In this document: positions 9,795-19,300 of the stretch, piece after piece | Layout: every line of letters starts with the position of its first letter | Position numbering within the stretch: the stretch's first letter is position 1 | NCBI GenBank assembly: GCA_016711085.1 | Contig: JADJTR010000012.1 | Coordinates: forward strand, 1-64,000 | Source: Phyllobacteriaceae bacterium | Lineage (GTDB): Bacteria; Pseudomonadota; Alphaproteobacteria; Rhizobiales; Rhizobiaceae | Direction: 5' to 3' | Length of the DNA stretch: 64,000 bases | Notes under the pieces: model-generated | Seen by the model: only the letters and a program-made list of their open reading frames with translations | Told to the model about the DNA's origin: nothing | Database searches by the model: none | Made by a program: the position numbers and the translations under genes

Positions 9795-10976
9795 ATGGCC
9801 AAACGGCAAAGCGGCGGCAAGCAAAATCACGGGTCCAACACGCGGCTCGCCCATATGGGGCACGATCCTTTCGATTTCCACGGTTTCGTCAATCCGCCGG
9901 TGGTCAACGCCTCGACGGTGCTGTTTCCCGACGCGGCGACCATGGCCGGGCGCAGCCAGAAATACGTCTATGGCACGCGCGGCACGCCGACCTCGGACGC
10001 GCTCTCCGCCGCCTTCGACGAGCTTGAAGGCTCGGCCGGCACCATCCTCGTGCCCTCCGGCCTCGCCGCCGTGACCGTGCCGCTGCTGGCATTTCTCGCC
10101 GCCGGCGATCACCTGCTCTGCGTCGATTCGGTCTATGGGCCGACGCGGCTTTTCGCCGACACGATGCTGAAGCGGCTCGGTGTCGAAACCGAATATTACG
10201 ATCCGGCCATCGGCGCCGGCGTAGCGGCGCTGATCCGGCCGAACACGCGCGTGATCTTCACCGAATCGCCGGGCTCCAACACCTTCGAGATGCAGGATAT
10301 TCCGGCGATCGTCGCGGCGGCGCAGGCGGCCGGCGACATCGTCACCATGATCGACAACACCTGGGCGACGCCACTCAATTTTCGCGCCCTCGATTTCGGC
10401 GTCGACATTTCCATCCATGCGGCGACGAAATACCCGTCCGACCATTCCGACACGCTGCTCGGGTCGGTTTCCGCCAATCAACGGACCTGGAAACGCCTGC
10501 ACGACGCCTTCATCGCGCTCGGCGTCCCGGCCGGGCCGCAGGAGTGTTACCAGGTGCTGCGCGGCTTGCGCACGATGAAGCTGCGCCTCGACAAGCAGGG
10601 CGAAAACGCCCTCGCCCTCGCGCGCTGGCTTGAAGGCAAGCCGGGCGTCGCCCGCGTGCTGCATCCCGCCCTTGCCTCCTTTCCGGGACACGATTTGTGG
10701 AAGCGCGACATGAAGGGCGCTGCCGGCCTGTTCGCCATCGTGCTCGACGGCGGCGGGACGGAGGCGGCGCACCGGTTCCTCGACGCGCTGGAGATTTTCG
10801 GCCTCGGCTATTCGTGGGGCGGCTACGAGAGCCTTGCCGTCCACGTCAACCTTTCAGACCGCGTCGTGGCCAAGGGTCCCTACGCCGGGCCCTTGATTCG
10901 GCTGCAAATCGGCCTGGAGGATGTCGCTGACCTGAAGGCCGACATCGAACGGGGGTTGAGAGCGGCGGCGGGGTGA
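9795..10976 (+). CDS. metC: cystathionine beta-lyase
   Basis: This PLP enzyme cleaves cystathionine to homocysteine, pyruvate and ammonia in methionine synthesis. The start at 9795 (MAKRQSGGKQNHGSNTRLAH) is preferred to 9783 because family members start this way. The PLP-binding lysine is in SIHAATKYPSDHSDTLLGSV, and VPSGLAAVT and DNTWATP are further Cys/Met-metabolism PLP motifs. The length of about 393 residues is standard. It is divergent from the PAP2 gene. Its 3' end abuts the left edge of the Rhs locus. Confidence 0.93.
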   Translation: MAKRQSGGKQNHGSNTRLAHMGHDPFDFHGFVNPPVVNASTVLFPDAATMAGRSQKYVYGTRGTPTSDALSAAFDELEGSAGTILVPSGLAAVTVPLLAFLAAGDHLLCVDSVYGPTRLFADTMLKRLGVETEYYDPAIGAGVAALIRPNTRVIFTESPGSNTFEMQDIPAIVAAAQAAGDIVTMIDNTWATPLNFRALDFGVDISIHAATKYPSDHSDTLLGSVSANQRTWKRLHDAFIALGVPAGPQECYQVLRGLRTMKLRLDKQGENALALARWLEGKPGVARVLHPALASFPGHDLWKRDMKGAAGLFAIVLDGGGTEAAHRFLDALEIFGLGYSWGGYESLAVHVNLSDRVVAKGPYAGPLIRLQIGLEDVADLKADIERGLRAAAG

Positions 10977-11079
10977 GACATCATCGGCCGTCTCGGAAGG
11001 ACGGTAACCGATGGATCGTTTGCTCGCCGATCTGGTTGGCGGCGTAAACCACGCCCGGTACCGCGGGCAGGCCGGCGGT

Positions 11080-11345
11080 CACCTCCGGCAACGAGCAAGG
11101 CGAGGAGCTTAAGGGCGGGGCATGAATACGGCGCCAACCGGAGGGCCAGGCGAAGGCGCCCTGGCCGGAAAGCCGGGTGCGGCCGGTCAGATTGCCCGAC
11201 AGCGTATGGGCGAAGGTCTCCGACAGGCCGGCGTCGCCGGCGTTGGCGGCCGAAACGAGCCGGTCGAAGCCGTCGTAGACGTAGGTCCAGTCGTCGGTGG
11301 CGGGAATGCCGTCGATGGCGACGATGCGGCCGAGCGCGGCTTGTC
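11080..11345 (-). pseudogene. Rhs core fragment
   Basis: The minus-strand translation reads ALGRIVAIDG, VYDGFDRLVSAANAG and LSGNLTGRTRLSGQGAFA, nearly the same as the core of the large rhs gene at about 17690-17890. It has no start and ends in unrelated sequence near 11080. It begins directly after the 3' end of the small membrane protein gene at 11367. This is the pattern seen after the other immunity genes in this locus and marks the far end of the cassette array. Confidence 0.8.
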
Positions 11346-11366
11346 AAAAAAGATGCACGACAGCCA

Positions 11367-11633
11367 TTAACCGACATTTGAAAATGAAGCCAAAGCGAAT
11401 GTAGACACAATATATAATATATAAATAGCTATTTCTAACAATACATAATAAACGCTTCTGCCATGAAAAATCACATAAAGCATGAAGAAAAATATTGTAA
11501 AAATTGAGTCCGCCGCAACATCAACCGGATATAAATCACTCTCCCAATTTAGGTCAGTAGCTCTTAATAATATCCACACCAACGAAATGATCAGTGACAA
11601 TAGTGAAAATATCTGTTTAATAATTACCAACAT
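11367..11633 (-). CDS. small membrane protein, candidate immunity protein
   Basis: This AT-rich gene encodes an 88-residue protein with three hydrophobic segments and little else (start MLVIIKQIFSLLSLIISLVW). A good ribosome site, AAAGG, precedes ATG 11633. A GTG at 11675 would give a longer form that overlaps the upstream toxin stop. The base composition is far lower in GC than the neighbours. It follows an orphan Rhs tip and precedes an Rhs core fragment, the position of an immunity gene. I do not recognise a family. An immunity role is inferred from position, and a membrane immunity protein would suit a toxin acting at or across the membrane. Confidence 0.55.
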   Translation of the reverse strand: MLVIIKQIFSLLSLIISLVWILLRATDLNWESDLYPVDVAADSIFTIFFFMLYVIFHGRSVYYVLLEIAIYILYIVSTFALASFSNVG

Positions 11634-11668
11634 GATTACACCTTTCTTTATTTCTTCTGAGCGATTTA

Positions 11669-12374
11669 TTACCACCTATGCATGACATCGATCGAATCGA
11701 CATTGTTACTCGATCCAGTTTGGAAATCGTTTCGCCCCGGAATCGCCGGGTCGGTATCGGGCAATCCCGAATAGTGCTGCCCGGCCGATGCGGTGCTGCG
11801 GGCGCCAACGGTCCCGGCCCAGTTCGAAAAGGCTTCCGCAATCGTCTGGCCTTTCGCAATTGTCTTGCCGAACTCGGCTCCCGCACGATTGCTCGGAATG
11901 TCTTCCTTCGAGAAAGCTGATCGATAAGATTCTTTGCCGCGCGCTCTGCCATACGTTTCGCCCACTGCCTGCCTCACCTCATTTGCGACGCCCAAAACCT
12001 CAACGGCCCTGACCGGGACGCCCCGATTGGAATACGCTGCCGCTTCCGCCAAGTGCCTCGTGTCGACCCAGCCGTATTTTTCCGTGTAAAAGTAACGGTT
12101 TTCGTTCGCCTTCTTTCCTATTTTTGATGCAGCATAGCCCGACAGAACGTCATACGCCGTTGCCTTTGGGTTCTTTGCCCTGAAATCTTTCTCAAATTTG
12201 GAAAAATCCTTTTCGACATTTTTCGGATCGGTAGCTCCGGCTTTGTTCGGAGCATGCCCATTATTGTCCGCCTTGTTGACCGGGTCATTTTCGGCATAGG
12301 CGTAGCGGTTGGTGCCGACCCCGGGCAGGATCGGATCCCAGTCGTCGGGGCTGACGAATCGGCCGATTCGGAAA
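11669..12374 (-). CDS. orphan Rhs tip with core stub, candidate toxin 4
   Basis: The frame opens directly after the DUF6984-like gene with the end of the Rhs core (RFVSPDDWDPILPGVGTNRY, then AYAENDPVNKADNNGH) and no start codon of its own. It continues into a unique C-terminal domain of about 180 residues. That domain contains YGWVDTRHLAEAAAYSNRG and SAFSKEDIPSNRAGAEFG, which I recall from putative effector domains without an assigned activity. It ends MHRW. The missing 5' part means it is silent unless recombined onto a full rhs gene or reached by read-through. The small membrane protein downstream is its likely immunity partner. Confidence 0.65.
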
Positions 12375-12740
12375 TCAGATATCGCGGTTGACTATTTCCG
12401 GCTTCCTCAGATCGGCATTTGATGGGAATGCCTTGATTGGCGAAAAATCCAATTTCCAAAAGTCCACACTAGAAATAAAACCGTCTCCCTTGGAATATAC
12501 CGTAACCAAAACGCCGACGTTGTCCAAATCATCAAAGCAATATTCGTCGATCACAGCTTCCGGGGTTTCTACCCCGGAAGACCGGTCAACAATACGGAAG
12601 CTGCCCATGCCCCCGTCGTCGAATGGCGCGTAATGGGCGGTCGGGTCGTGTTCCAGACCCGCAAGTTCCGAGAGGTACTCGGTTAACCGCTTGCGTTCGG
12701 CCTCATAGCGCTCTCTACTTAACGGTAATGCGACCGACAT
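12375..12740 (-). CDS. DUF6984-like protein, candidate immunity protein
   Basis: This 121-residue soluble protein contains FDDGGMGSFRIVD in the middle and VDFWKLDFSPIKAFPSNADL near the end, the two conserved blocks I associate with the DUF6984 family. Its ATG at 12740 overlaps the stop of the Rhs toxin tip by 26 nt, so the two are translated together. That arrangement is typical of toxin-immunity pairs. No enzyme motif is seen. Neutralising the tip encoded at 12715-13250 is inferred from position. Confidence 0.6.
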   Translation of the reverse strand: MSVALPLSRERYEAERKRLTEYLSELAGLEHDPTAHYAPFDDGGMGSFRIVDRSSGVETPEAVIDEYCFDDLDNVGVLVTVYSKGDGFISSVDFWKLDFSPIKAFPSNADLRKPEIVNRDI

Positions 12741-14354
12741 TCACGACGTCCTTCGACCTGCCAAACGCATTGTAGGATATTGTCCGCCCGTCGACGGTGA
12801 TGGAACGGGAAATGGTATGACCAATCGGCACATTTGTCTTTGCAAGATCGTTTCGGATGGCCTCTTGTACCTTTGCGACATCCATTTTTGCCGCTTCGAC
12901 ATGACGGGTTGAATGATATTCCTGATTCGTGTTTCTGCCGAATTCCACCGAACGATCTTCTTGTTTCGTTTCCTTCTCGTTGTCATCCTTCTCCGGATCG
13001 GGCGGCGTTGCAGCCGTGCCGGACGTATCGGTTTTGCCCGCCGCCGCGGCGCCAAGGCGCGAAATCGCGTCGCCTATGGCATTTAGAACCCCCGTCGCCT
13101 GTTTGACAAATTGCTTGTTTTCTTTCGTACCCGGGATCGCCACCGGGGGAAGGGGCAAAGGTAGGGGAGCGGGTGCCGCGACTTGAGCCAGTTTGGTGTC
13201 CTTGGCTTTGGCAGGGTCGGCTTTGTCTTGATCCTTCGAGGGCGACTTGGCCACATGCCCATTATTATCCGCCTTGTTGACCGGATCGTTCTCGGCATAG
13301 GCGTAGCGGTTCGTTCCCACCCCGGGCAGCACCGGGTCGAGATCGTCGGGGCTGATGAAGCGGCCGAAGACGGGGTCGTAATAGCGGGCGTTGAGATACA
13401 TCAGCCCGGTTTCGGCGTCGTAGCGTTCGCCCGCTGCCCGGCAGGCAATTGCGCAGCAAATGCCGGGAGGGGATGTAGACCTTGTTCGTCGGCGAACGCC
13501 GCGTTGGTCTTCTCGCCATAGGCGGCGTAGCCGGTCTGCTCGACCAGGGCTCCCGACGCGTCGGTGACGAAGCGCACCGAGGCGAGATGGTCGCGGTGGA
13601 GAAAGGCCGGCGTCGTCCCCGTCAGCCTGACATCCATCCATGGGTATCGGGTGAACGTCGCCCCGGAGGGGCGCTTCTCGAACTCGACGTCGGCGGCCGG
13701 GTAGCGCGTCGCCGCCGCGCCGGCCTTTTTCACCCTTGTGCCGTCGGGTCCGTAGGCGAAGGTCGTCATTGCCGGACCGGCCACCGAGGCCAGCCGGTTG
13801 CCGTTCGGCGGGCGGACATGGGTCCTTCCATGTCCGCTTTTCCGCCTCACCCCAAGTGAGCGTGCGCAGCCCGTCGGCGGTGAGGTTGCCGTTCAAGTCG
13901 TGGGCGAAGGCGCGGGCGCCGAGCGCCAGCGGCGCGTGCGGGCGGGGCAACCGGGGTCCCCGCCAGCGACGAGCGCTGCGAGGAGCCTAAGGGCGGGGCA
14001 GAGACTGGCGGTCTGGGCGGGGGTAGGCAAACGCCCCCTGCGCGTTAAGCCGCGTCCGGGTCGTCAGGTTGCCGTTCGTGTCGTAGGCAAACGTCTCGGT
14101 GAGCGCGGCGTTGCCGGCATTGGTGGCGCCGGTCAGCCAGTCAAGCGCATTGTAGGCGTAGCTCCAGTCCTCGGCCGAGGTCAGCCCGTCGACCGCGACG
14201 ATGCGGCCGGCGCCATCGCGGCCGTATGACGTGTCGAGGAGTTTTGTTCCGCCCGGCCGCGTGGTGACGATGCGGGTGAGGAAGCGCCGTGTCGGCGAAT
14301 AGGAAAAATCGGTGGCAACGCCGTTGGCGTAAGCGATGCGCCTGGTCTGGCCGC
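12715..14354 (-). pseudogene. partial Rhs core with toxin tip 3, frameshifted
   Basis: The segment starts straight after the immunity-like gene at 14356 with RRIAYANGVATDFSYSPTRR, internal Rhs core, and follows the large rhs gene closely down to FISPDDLDPVLPGVGTNRY. Frame changes occur near 13990, 13830 and 13440. After the core a proline-rich linker (LPLPLPPVAIPG) leads to a C-terminal domain of about 90 residues. It has EYHSTRHVEAAKMDVAKVQE and ends FGRSKDVVNVGRITVK. A small basic domain with conserved His/Arg at this place suggests a nuclease or similar toxin, but I cannot name the family. The DUF6984-like gene overlaps its stop. Confidence 0.7.
13280..13720 (-). repeat. near-identical direct repeat of the rhs core 3' end
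   Basis: This block matches 17085-17480 almost base for base, including the stretch that encodes FEKRPSGATFTRYPWMDVRL. Further weaker matches extend to 14354 (partner near 18030) and to 11080-11345 (partner 17690-17890). Such high identity between a complete gene and silent fragments shows recent duplication or ongoing gene conversion, and gives ready sites for recombination that would swap the tip of the active gene. Confidence 0.85.
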
Positions 14355-14355
14355 C

Positions 14356-15192
14356 CTACTCCGACATGACCAGCTTTCCCGAAGCGAGCAGGGTCGGACG
14401 GCAGGCGGCGATCTCGTCATCGTCGAGCGACCAGCGCCACAGATGCTCGGTCACTGGCGTCAGCGTTCCGAAGCCGGCGCGCTCGATAAACTCCTTCCAG
14501 CTGGAGACCCTTCCGCCCGAGCGCACCGGCGAAGCCAGATGCGTGCGGTTCAGGAAATTGTGGGTGTAAAGGTCGCGGATGCGGTCAATGCAATGGGTTC
14601 CGGCGGCGATGTCGCCGCCCCATTCCTTCTTCATACGTTCCAGTTGCGGGCGAAAGCGTTGGCCGCGCTCGCCCTCGCCGACGCCATAAAGGAACATCGG
14701 CACATCAACGCTTTGCGGAATGCGCGTGGCGAAAGCGTAGCACGGCGTTACCAGTGCAGAAACGCGGCGGACGATATCGGATAGGTAGAGAGGGTTGTAA
14801 AATTCGAGGTGACCCTCGAAGACGACATTCATGTGTTTTTCGCTTTTCCGGCACTCGACATCGATGAAATGGCTATAATATTCAGTGCTTTCAACGCGTG
14901 GTTTTGATCTGTTTGTTACCTTTTCTATTCCAAGCCAATGAATGCGATCATTTACTTCGGAAAGCTTTGATTTCAGATTCTTCATGGTGTAATATTTCAA
15001 ATTTAGGTTGCTTGGAACGCCATAGAACCCTTGGTCCGGCTCCATGCCGATCTCCCCGGCGATATCGACCATCAACGGGAAAAAGGCCTCCGCACCCGTC
15101 GTTTCCGGCCAGGACCAGATCGACAGCACCGAAACCAAGGTCGGATCAGTGGCGAAAGTCGCGTGGCTGCCCGAAGGAACGGAATTCGTCAT
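14356..15192 (-). CDS. uncharacterised protein, candidate immunity protein 2
   Basis: This 278-residue soluble protein starts at ATG 15192 (MTNSVPSGSHATFATDPTLV), 18 bp after the toxin-2 stop. It has a mixed alpha/beta look with many aromatic residues and ends TPVTEHLWRWSLDDDEI ... SGKLVMSE. The general shape resembles large immunity proteins such as Imm52, but I cannot confirm that. Its 5' half is lower in GC than its surroundings. Position after an orphan toxin and before a core fragment supports an immunity role. Confidence 0.55.
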   Translation of the reverse strand: MTNSVPSGSHATFATDPTLVSVLSIWSWPETTGAEAFFPLMVDIAGEIGMEPDQGFYGVPSNLNLKYYTMKNLKSKLSEVNDRIHWLGIEKVTNRSKPRVESTEYYSHFIDVECRKSEKHMNVVFEGHLEFYNPLYLSDIVRRVSALVTPCYAFATRIPQSVDVPMFLYGVGEGERGQRFRPQLERMKKEWGGDIAAGTHCIDRIRDLYTHNFLNRTHLASPVRSGGRVSSWKEFIERAGFGTLTPVTEHLWRWSLDDDEIAACRPTLLASGKLVMSE

Positions 15193-15210
15193 TCGGAGCG
15201 GTCCCTGCAC

Positions 15211-15831
15211 TCACTCGCCGCGGCTCTTTCGGCCGGCGATGCTGTTGCGGGTCTTGTCCTTATCGGGAAATCCGGGGCGATCACGGATTGCATCCATCTT
15301 TCCGCGCTGGTTTCTTGAAGTCTGCCGCCCGGAGGGCACTTCATCCATCCACACTTTCTTCCTGTCCCACGAAGTCGCCGCGACATCCGGCCGTTTCGAC
15401 GATACGCCCTTCGTTCCTAGCACGGTATTGACGCTCTTGTTGAGGAAGACCTTGCCCACCTCCGGGTTCTTGGCGTGGGTGATTGCCGCGCGCAGCGACC
15501 CGATTTGGTGAGCATCCAACGGCTTGGCGCTGACGGCTTCCCGCGATGTCCGTTGCGGCGTGCCGACTATCTTGCCCTTTTCGGCTGGCGAGAGTTTTGC
15601 GGCCTGCGCCGCTTCGTCCGACCGCTTGGCGATCTGCTTGCCGAGCACACTGAAGCCGGCGCCGGGCAGGAAGGACCCAGCGGCGGACCCGACGACAGAG
15701 ATGGTCTTGTCCTGGGTCGTCGCTTGCGGATCGGTGAACGTCGAATAGACATCCCAGGCGTCGTAGGCCGAACCGAACGCCTCCAGCGCCGTCGCCCAAT
15801 ACCGGCGGATAGTTGGGTCTTCGGCTAACAA
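15211..15831 (-). CDS. orphan toxin tip 2, possible nuclease
   Basis: The 206-residue reading frame overlaps the end of the immunity gene at 15825 by 7 nt and has no Rhs core. The N-terminal half is a linker with AYDAWDVYSTFTDPQATTQD and a small hydrophobic patch. The C-terminal part has KGVSSKRPDVAATSWDRKKV and WMDEVPSGRQT. A pattern RPDV ... x(W)xDEVxSxxQT ... K resembles restriction-endonuclease-fold toxins (D ... ExxS/K), so DNase activity is possible but unproven. It lacks secretion or core sequence, so it would act only after fusion to an rhs gene, or as a leftover cassette. Confidence 0.55.
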   Translation of the reverse strand: MLAEDPTIRRYWATALEAFGSAYDAWDVYSTFTDPQATTQDKTISVVGSAAGSFLPGAGFSVLGKQIAKRSDEAAQAAKLSPAEKGKIVGTPQRTSREAVSAKPLDAHQIGSLRAAITHAKNPEVGKVFLNKSVNTVLGTKGVSSKRPDVAATSWDRKKVWMDEVPSGRQTSRNQRGKMDAIRDRPGFPDKDKTRNSIAGRKSRGE

Positions 15832-16373
15832 GCAGGTTTGAAAACAAGGCCCGTAAATCCTGATTTTTCATAGTATGACTTAAATCTATCGCTCGTAATT
15901 AAGTAAAAACGCAAGGCATACTCATCCCCAATGCGAAAAAAATCTGGCGCCCCGATTAACTTATCTGACAATATACGAAATATCGTAATACTATCAATAT
16001 CTCGTTCCGCATATTTAAATCGCTCAAATTTGGAATTCATATAGTCAAAGCATTTGATCTCAACAACAGGAAACAATAATAACAATCTGTTTTTCCCGAT
16101 ATTACCATGAAAAACATCAAAACAATGCGAAAATGCCATCATACTAAGAAGGTAGAATGGTTCTTTTACAACCAACAATGGGTGCTCAGGATTCCAAATA
16201 AAATCTTCCAGGCTATCAAAGTTCTGATTTCTTTCGACAAACTGAAATTCCATCTTCTTGTTTTTCAATTCAGAGCGCTCTTTCTCAAGGAAAAAATCCG
16301 CTACACCGTACGGATTGTTAAAACCCGCAATACCCGGATCGACTCCCTTGTCTATTTTTGTTAGCCAATACAT
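15825..16373 (-). CDS. Imm11/DUF1629-like candidate immunity protein
   Basis: This AT-rich gene encodes a 182-residue soluble protein. Its C-terminal block, FFRIGDEYALRFYLITSDRF then KSGFTGLVFKPA, resembles the end of DUF1629 (Imm11) and Imm43 proteins, where a phrase like 'SDRF...GLxGxxFxP' recurs. It starts 8 bp after the stop of the AHH-nuclease tip of the large rhs gene. DUF1629-type proteins are known neighbours of polymorphic nuclease toxins. Protection against the AHH tip is inferred from this pairing. The low GC content suggests it arrived with its toxin. Confidence 0.65.
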   Translation of the reverse strand: MYWLTKIDKGVDPGIAGFNNPYGVADFFLEKERSELKNKKMEFQFVERNQNFDSLEDFIWNPEHPLLVVKEPFYLLSMMAFSHCFDVFHGNIGKNRLLLLFPVVEIKCFDYMNSKFERFKYAERDIDSITIFRILSDKLIGAPDFFRIGDEYALRFYLITSDRFKSYYEKSGFTGLVFKPAC

Positions 16374-16381
16374 AAGTGCAT

Positions 16382-19300
16382 TCAGTCTTTCTTGCCTTGG
16401 TCGTTAGCCCAGCCCTCCAGCGAGCTTTTTTCCGATCTCTTCCCAGCGGAGATATTCCGGTCAACTGCGCCAATCTCATTTCGCATTTGGTCGAGTATCT
16501 CCCGCGCTTTCTGTCGTGATTGAGCTCCGGATAACCTGCTTTGCACTGCGCGCGAGTAGGCTACGGAATGTCGTCCGGAGTGGTTTGTCAAACCGATTCC
16601 ATTGGCCATGTCATTTATGTCGATATCGAACTTGCCGAGAATTGACCTGCTCCTTGCGGCGGCCGGGTCCGAAAGTTCGACAATATGATGGGCCTGCATT
16701 CCCGGCGACATTTTGCCCGTGGCCACAAGGCCGGATCGAAATGCCGTTCTTGCCGAGTTCGTGCTTCTCGAGACGGTCAACGAACGTCCGAGGTGCCCCG
16801 CCGCCAAGGCAGACGTGCTGGCCGCCCGGCTTGCGCCGCCAACGCCTGGGAGAGCGACCTGAGAAGCTCTTGCTGCCTGATCCAGGCCGATAAGAGCTTC
16901 GTTGTATGTGGCAACTGCGCCCAATAAATCAGCGACGGGATTAACCACCGAATTCGCTATTGATATGGATGAATTCGTAAATACGTCGAGCGAATGTACT
17001 CCAGTATTTACTGGGCCGATTGGTCCAACTTTTTCCCCAATATCCGGGATTGTCGACTGTGTGCCCGTTGGGATCGCTTTTGTTGACCGGGTCGTTGTCG
17101 GCATAGGCGTAGCGGTTGGTCCCGACGCCGGGGAGCACGGGGTCGAGATCGTCGGGGCTGATGAAGCGGCCGAAGACGGGGTAGTAATAGCGGGCGTTGA
17201 GATACATCAGCCCGGTTTCGGCGTCGTAGCGTTCGCCGATGTAGGATTTCGCCATCGCGAACGCCGCGTTGGTCTTCTCGCCATAGGCCGCGTAGGCCGT
17301 CGCTTCGACGACCGCGCCGGAGGCGTCGGTGACGGCCCTGACCGAGGCGAGATGGTCGCGGTGGAGAAAGGCCGGCGTCGTCCCCGTCAGCCTGACATCC
17401 ATCCATGGGTATCGGGTGAACGTCGCCCCGGAGGGGCGCTTCTCGAACTCGACGTCGGCGGCCGGGTAGCGAACCGTCGAGACCGGCGAGTCCTTCATCG
17501 CCCGCGCCCCGTCCGGCCCGTAGGCGAAATCGGTCGCGACGCCCGCCATGGTCACGCGTTTCAGTCGGTTGGCCTCGTCCCACACGAGGGTCCTCAGCCC
17601 GTCGGAAGTCAGATTGCCGTTCAAGTCGTGGGCGAAGGCGCGGCTGCCCAGCGCCAGCGGCGCGTGCGGGCGGGCGAGCCAACCGAGGGGATAGGCGAAG
17701 GCGCCCTGGCCGGAAAGCCGCGAGCGGCCGGTCAGATTGCCGGACAGCGTGTAGGCGAAGGTCTCCGACAGGCCGGGATCGCCGGCGTTGGCGGCCGAAA
17801 CGAGCCGGTCGAAGCCGTCGTAGACATAGGTCCAGTCCTCGGCGTCCTGGATGCCGTCGATGGCCGTTATGCGGCCGAGTGCGTCGCGGGCATAGGCGTT
17901 GTCGAACACGACCTGCCCGCCGGCGAGCGCGGTGCGCACCCGCATCGGCCAGCGCCGCTGCGGCGAATAAGCGAAATCCGTCGCCGCGCCGTTGGCGTAG
18001 ACGATGCGCCGCGTCTGGCCGTCGGCCTCGTAATCGATGGAGGTCACAAGGCCGGGGATGGAGCGCAGCAGCCCGGCGGCGTTGTACTGCCAGGGCTGGC
18101 CGGCCGTGCCCGCGCAGACCGGCGACGGCGCATAGCAGGTCCACAGATTGGCGCGGCCCGCATCCTCGCCATGCGTGGTTTCATGGACGAGGCCGGCGAT
18201 GGTGGCGACGCGTTTCTTCTCCGCGCCGGACGGGTGATAATCGATCGCATGGCTGGCGGCGGCGTTGGACGACGACGTCAGCCGGCCGATGTTGAAGGCG
18301 CCGGGGCGAGCCTCGTCGTAGATGTTGGTCATCAACGCCGGATCGGCGACGACGGGCGCGGCGATACGGCGGGCCAGCGGCCGGCCGAGCTGATCGTAAC
18401 TCATGGTGGTGACGACGCCGCGCGCATCGCTCTGGCGGATCATGCGGTCGGCGTTGTCGTAGGCGTAGGTCCACGTGCCGAGATCGGGATCGGAGGCGCC
18501 GACGCGATTTCCCGCCATGTCCCACCGGTAGGACCATGACGCGCTGTCATGGTCGCGCACCGCGATCAGCCGGTTGAGGATATCGTAGGTGGCCAGGGAA
18601 CCGCGTGTGAATGAAGGGCCGACCGCCGGCGTCGGCGCCATATCGCTGCGCCAGATCCTATCGCCCCGTGTCGACGTATACGTGTCGGTGATTTGGCCGA
18701 GTTCGTCGGACAGCCGCGTGAGGTGAAGCGGCGCATTGGCCGAGAACGGCGTTGCATACAGATAATGAAAGTAGGTCCGGAACGAAGCGTCGGGATTGAC
18801 CGTCTTGACGATACGATCGGCCCAATCGAACGAATTGACCGTGTAAAAAGCCGACTCGTTGGAAAAATACGGAAAGGTTTTCTGCGCGATGTTGCCTCTG
18901 GCGTCAAAGACCGTATCGACGCGCCGCGTCGGGCCGCCGGCGGCGTCGCCCGGCGTTTCCTCGCGCCAGACGCGGCCGAGACCGTCGAAAAAGCTGCGCG
19001 AGATTTTCTCGCCGGCGCCATTCGGCAGCGGTTCGGCGACGACGATCGCCTGACGGGCCGGGTCGCCCTCGAATTCGAAGCGGGTATTGCGGAAATATCC
19101 CCCGGCCGATTCGGCGTAGCGCGCCGGCCGGCAAAAGGCGTCCTGCTGGAACGTATGGACGATGCCATTCCAGTCGGTCTTCGCGGCGGGAACGCCGCAG
19201 GCGGCGTTCCATACGGTCGTGGCGACAAAGCGCGCATCGGCGGGATTGGCGCCGAGGGCGAAGAAGCGCGGCGCGCGCTCGGCGACGGGGTAGAGGTGGT

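Noticed and set aside
9113..10027. Plus-strand frame across the PAP2 gene
   Set aside because: It is antisense to PAP2 motifs and then out of frame with metC.
11080..14354. Insertion-sequence remnants in the Rhs locus
   Set aside because: No transposase motif or terminal inverted repeats were seen. The repeated DNA is Rhs core.
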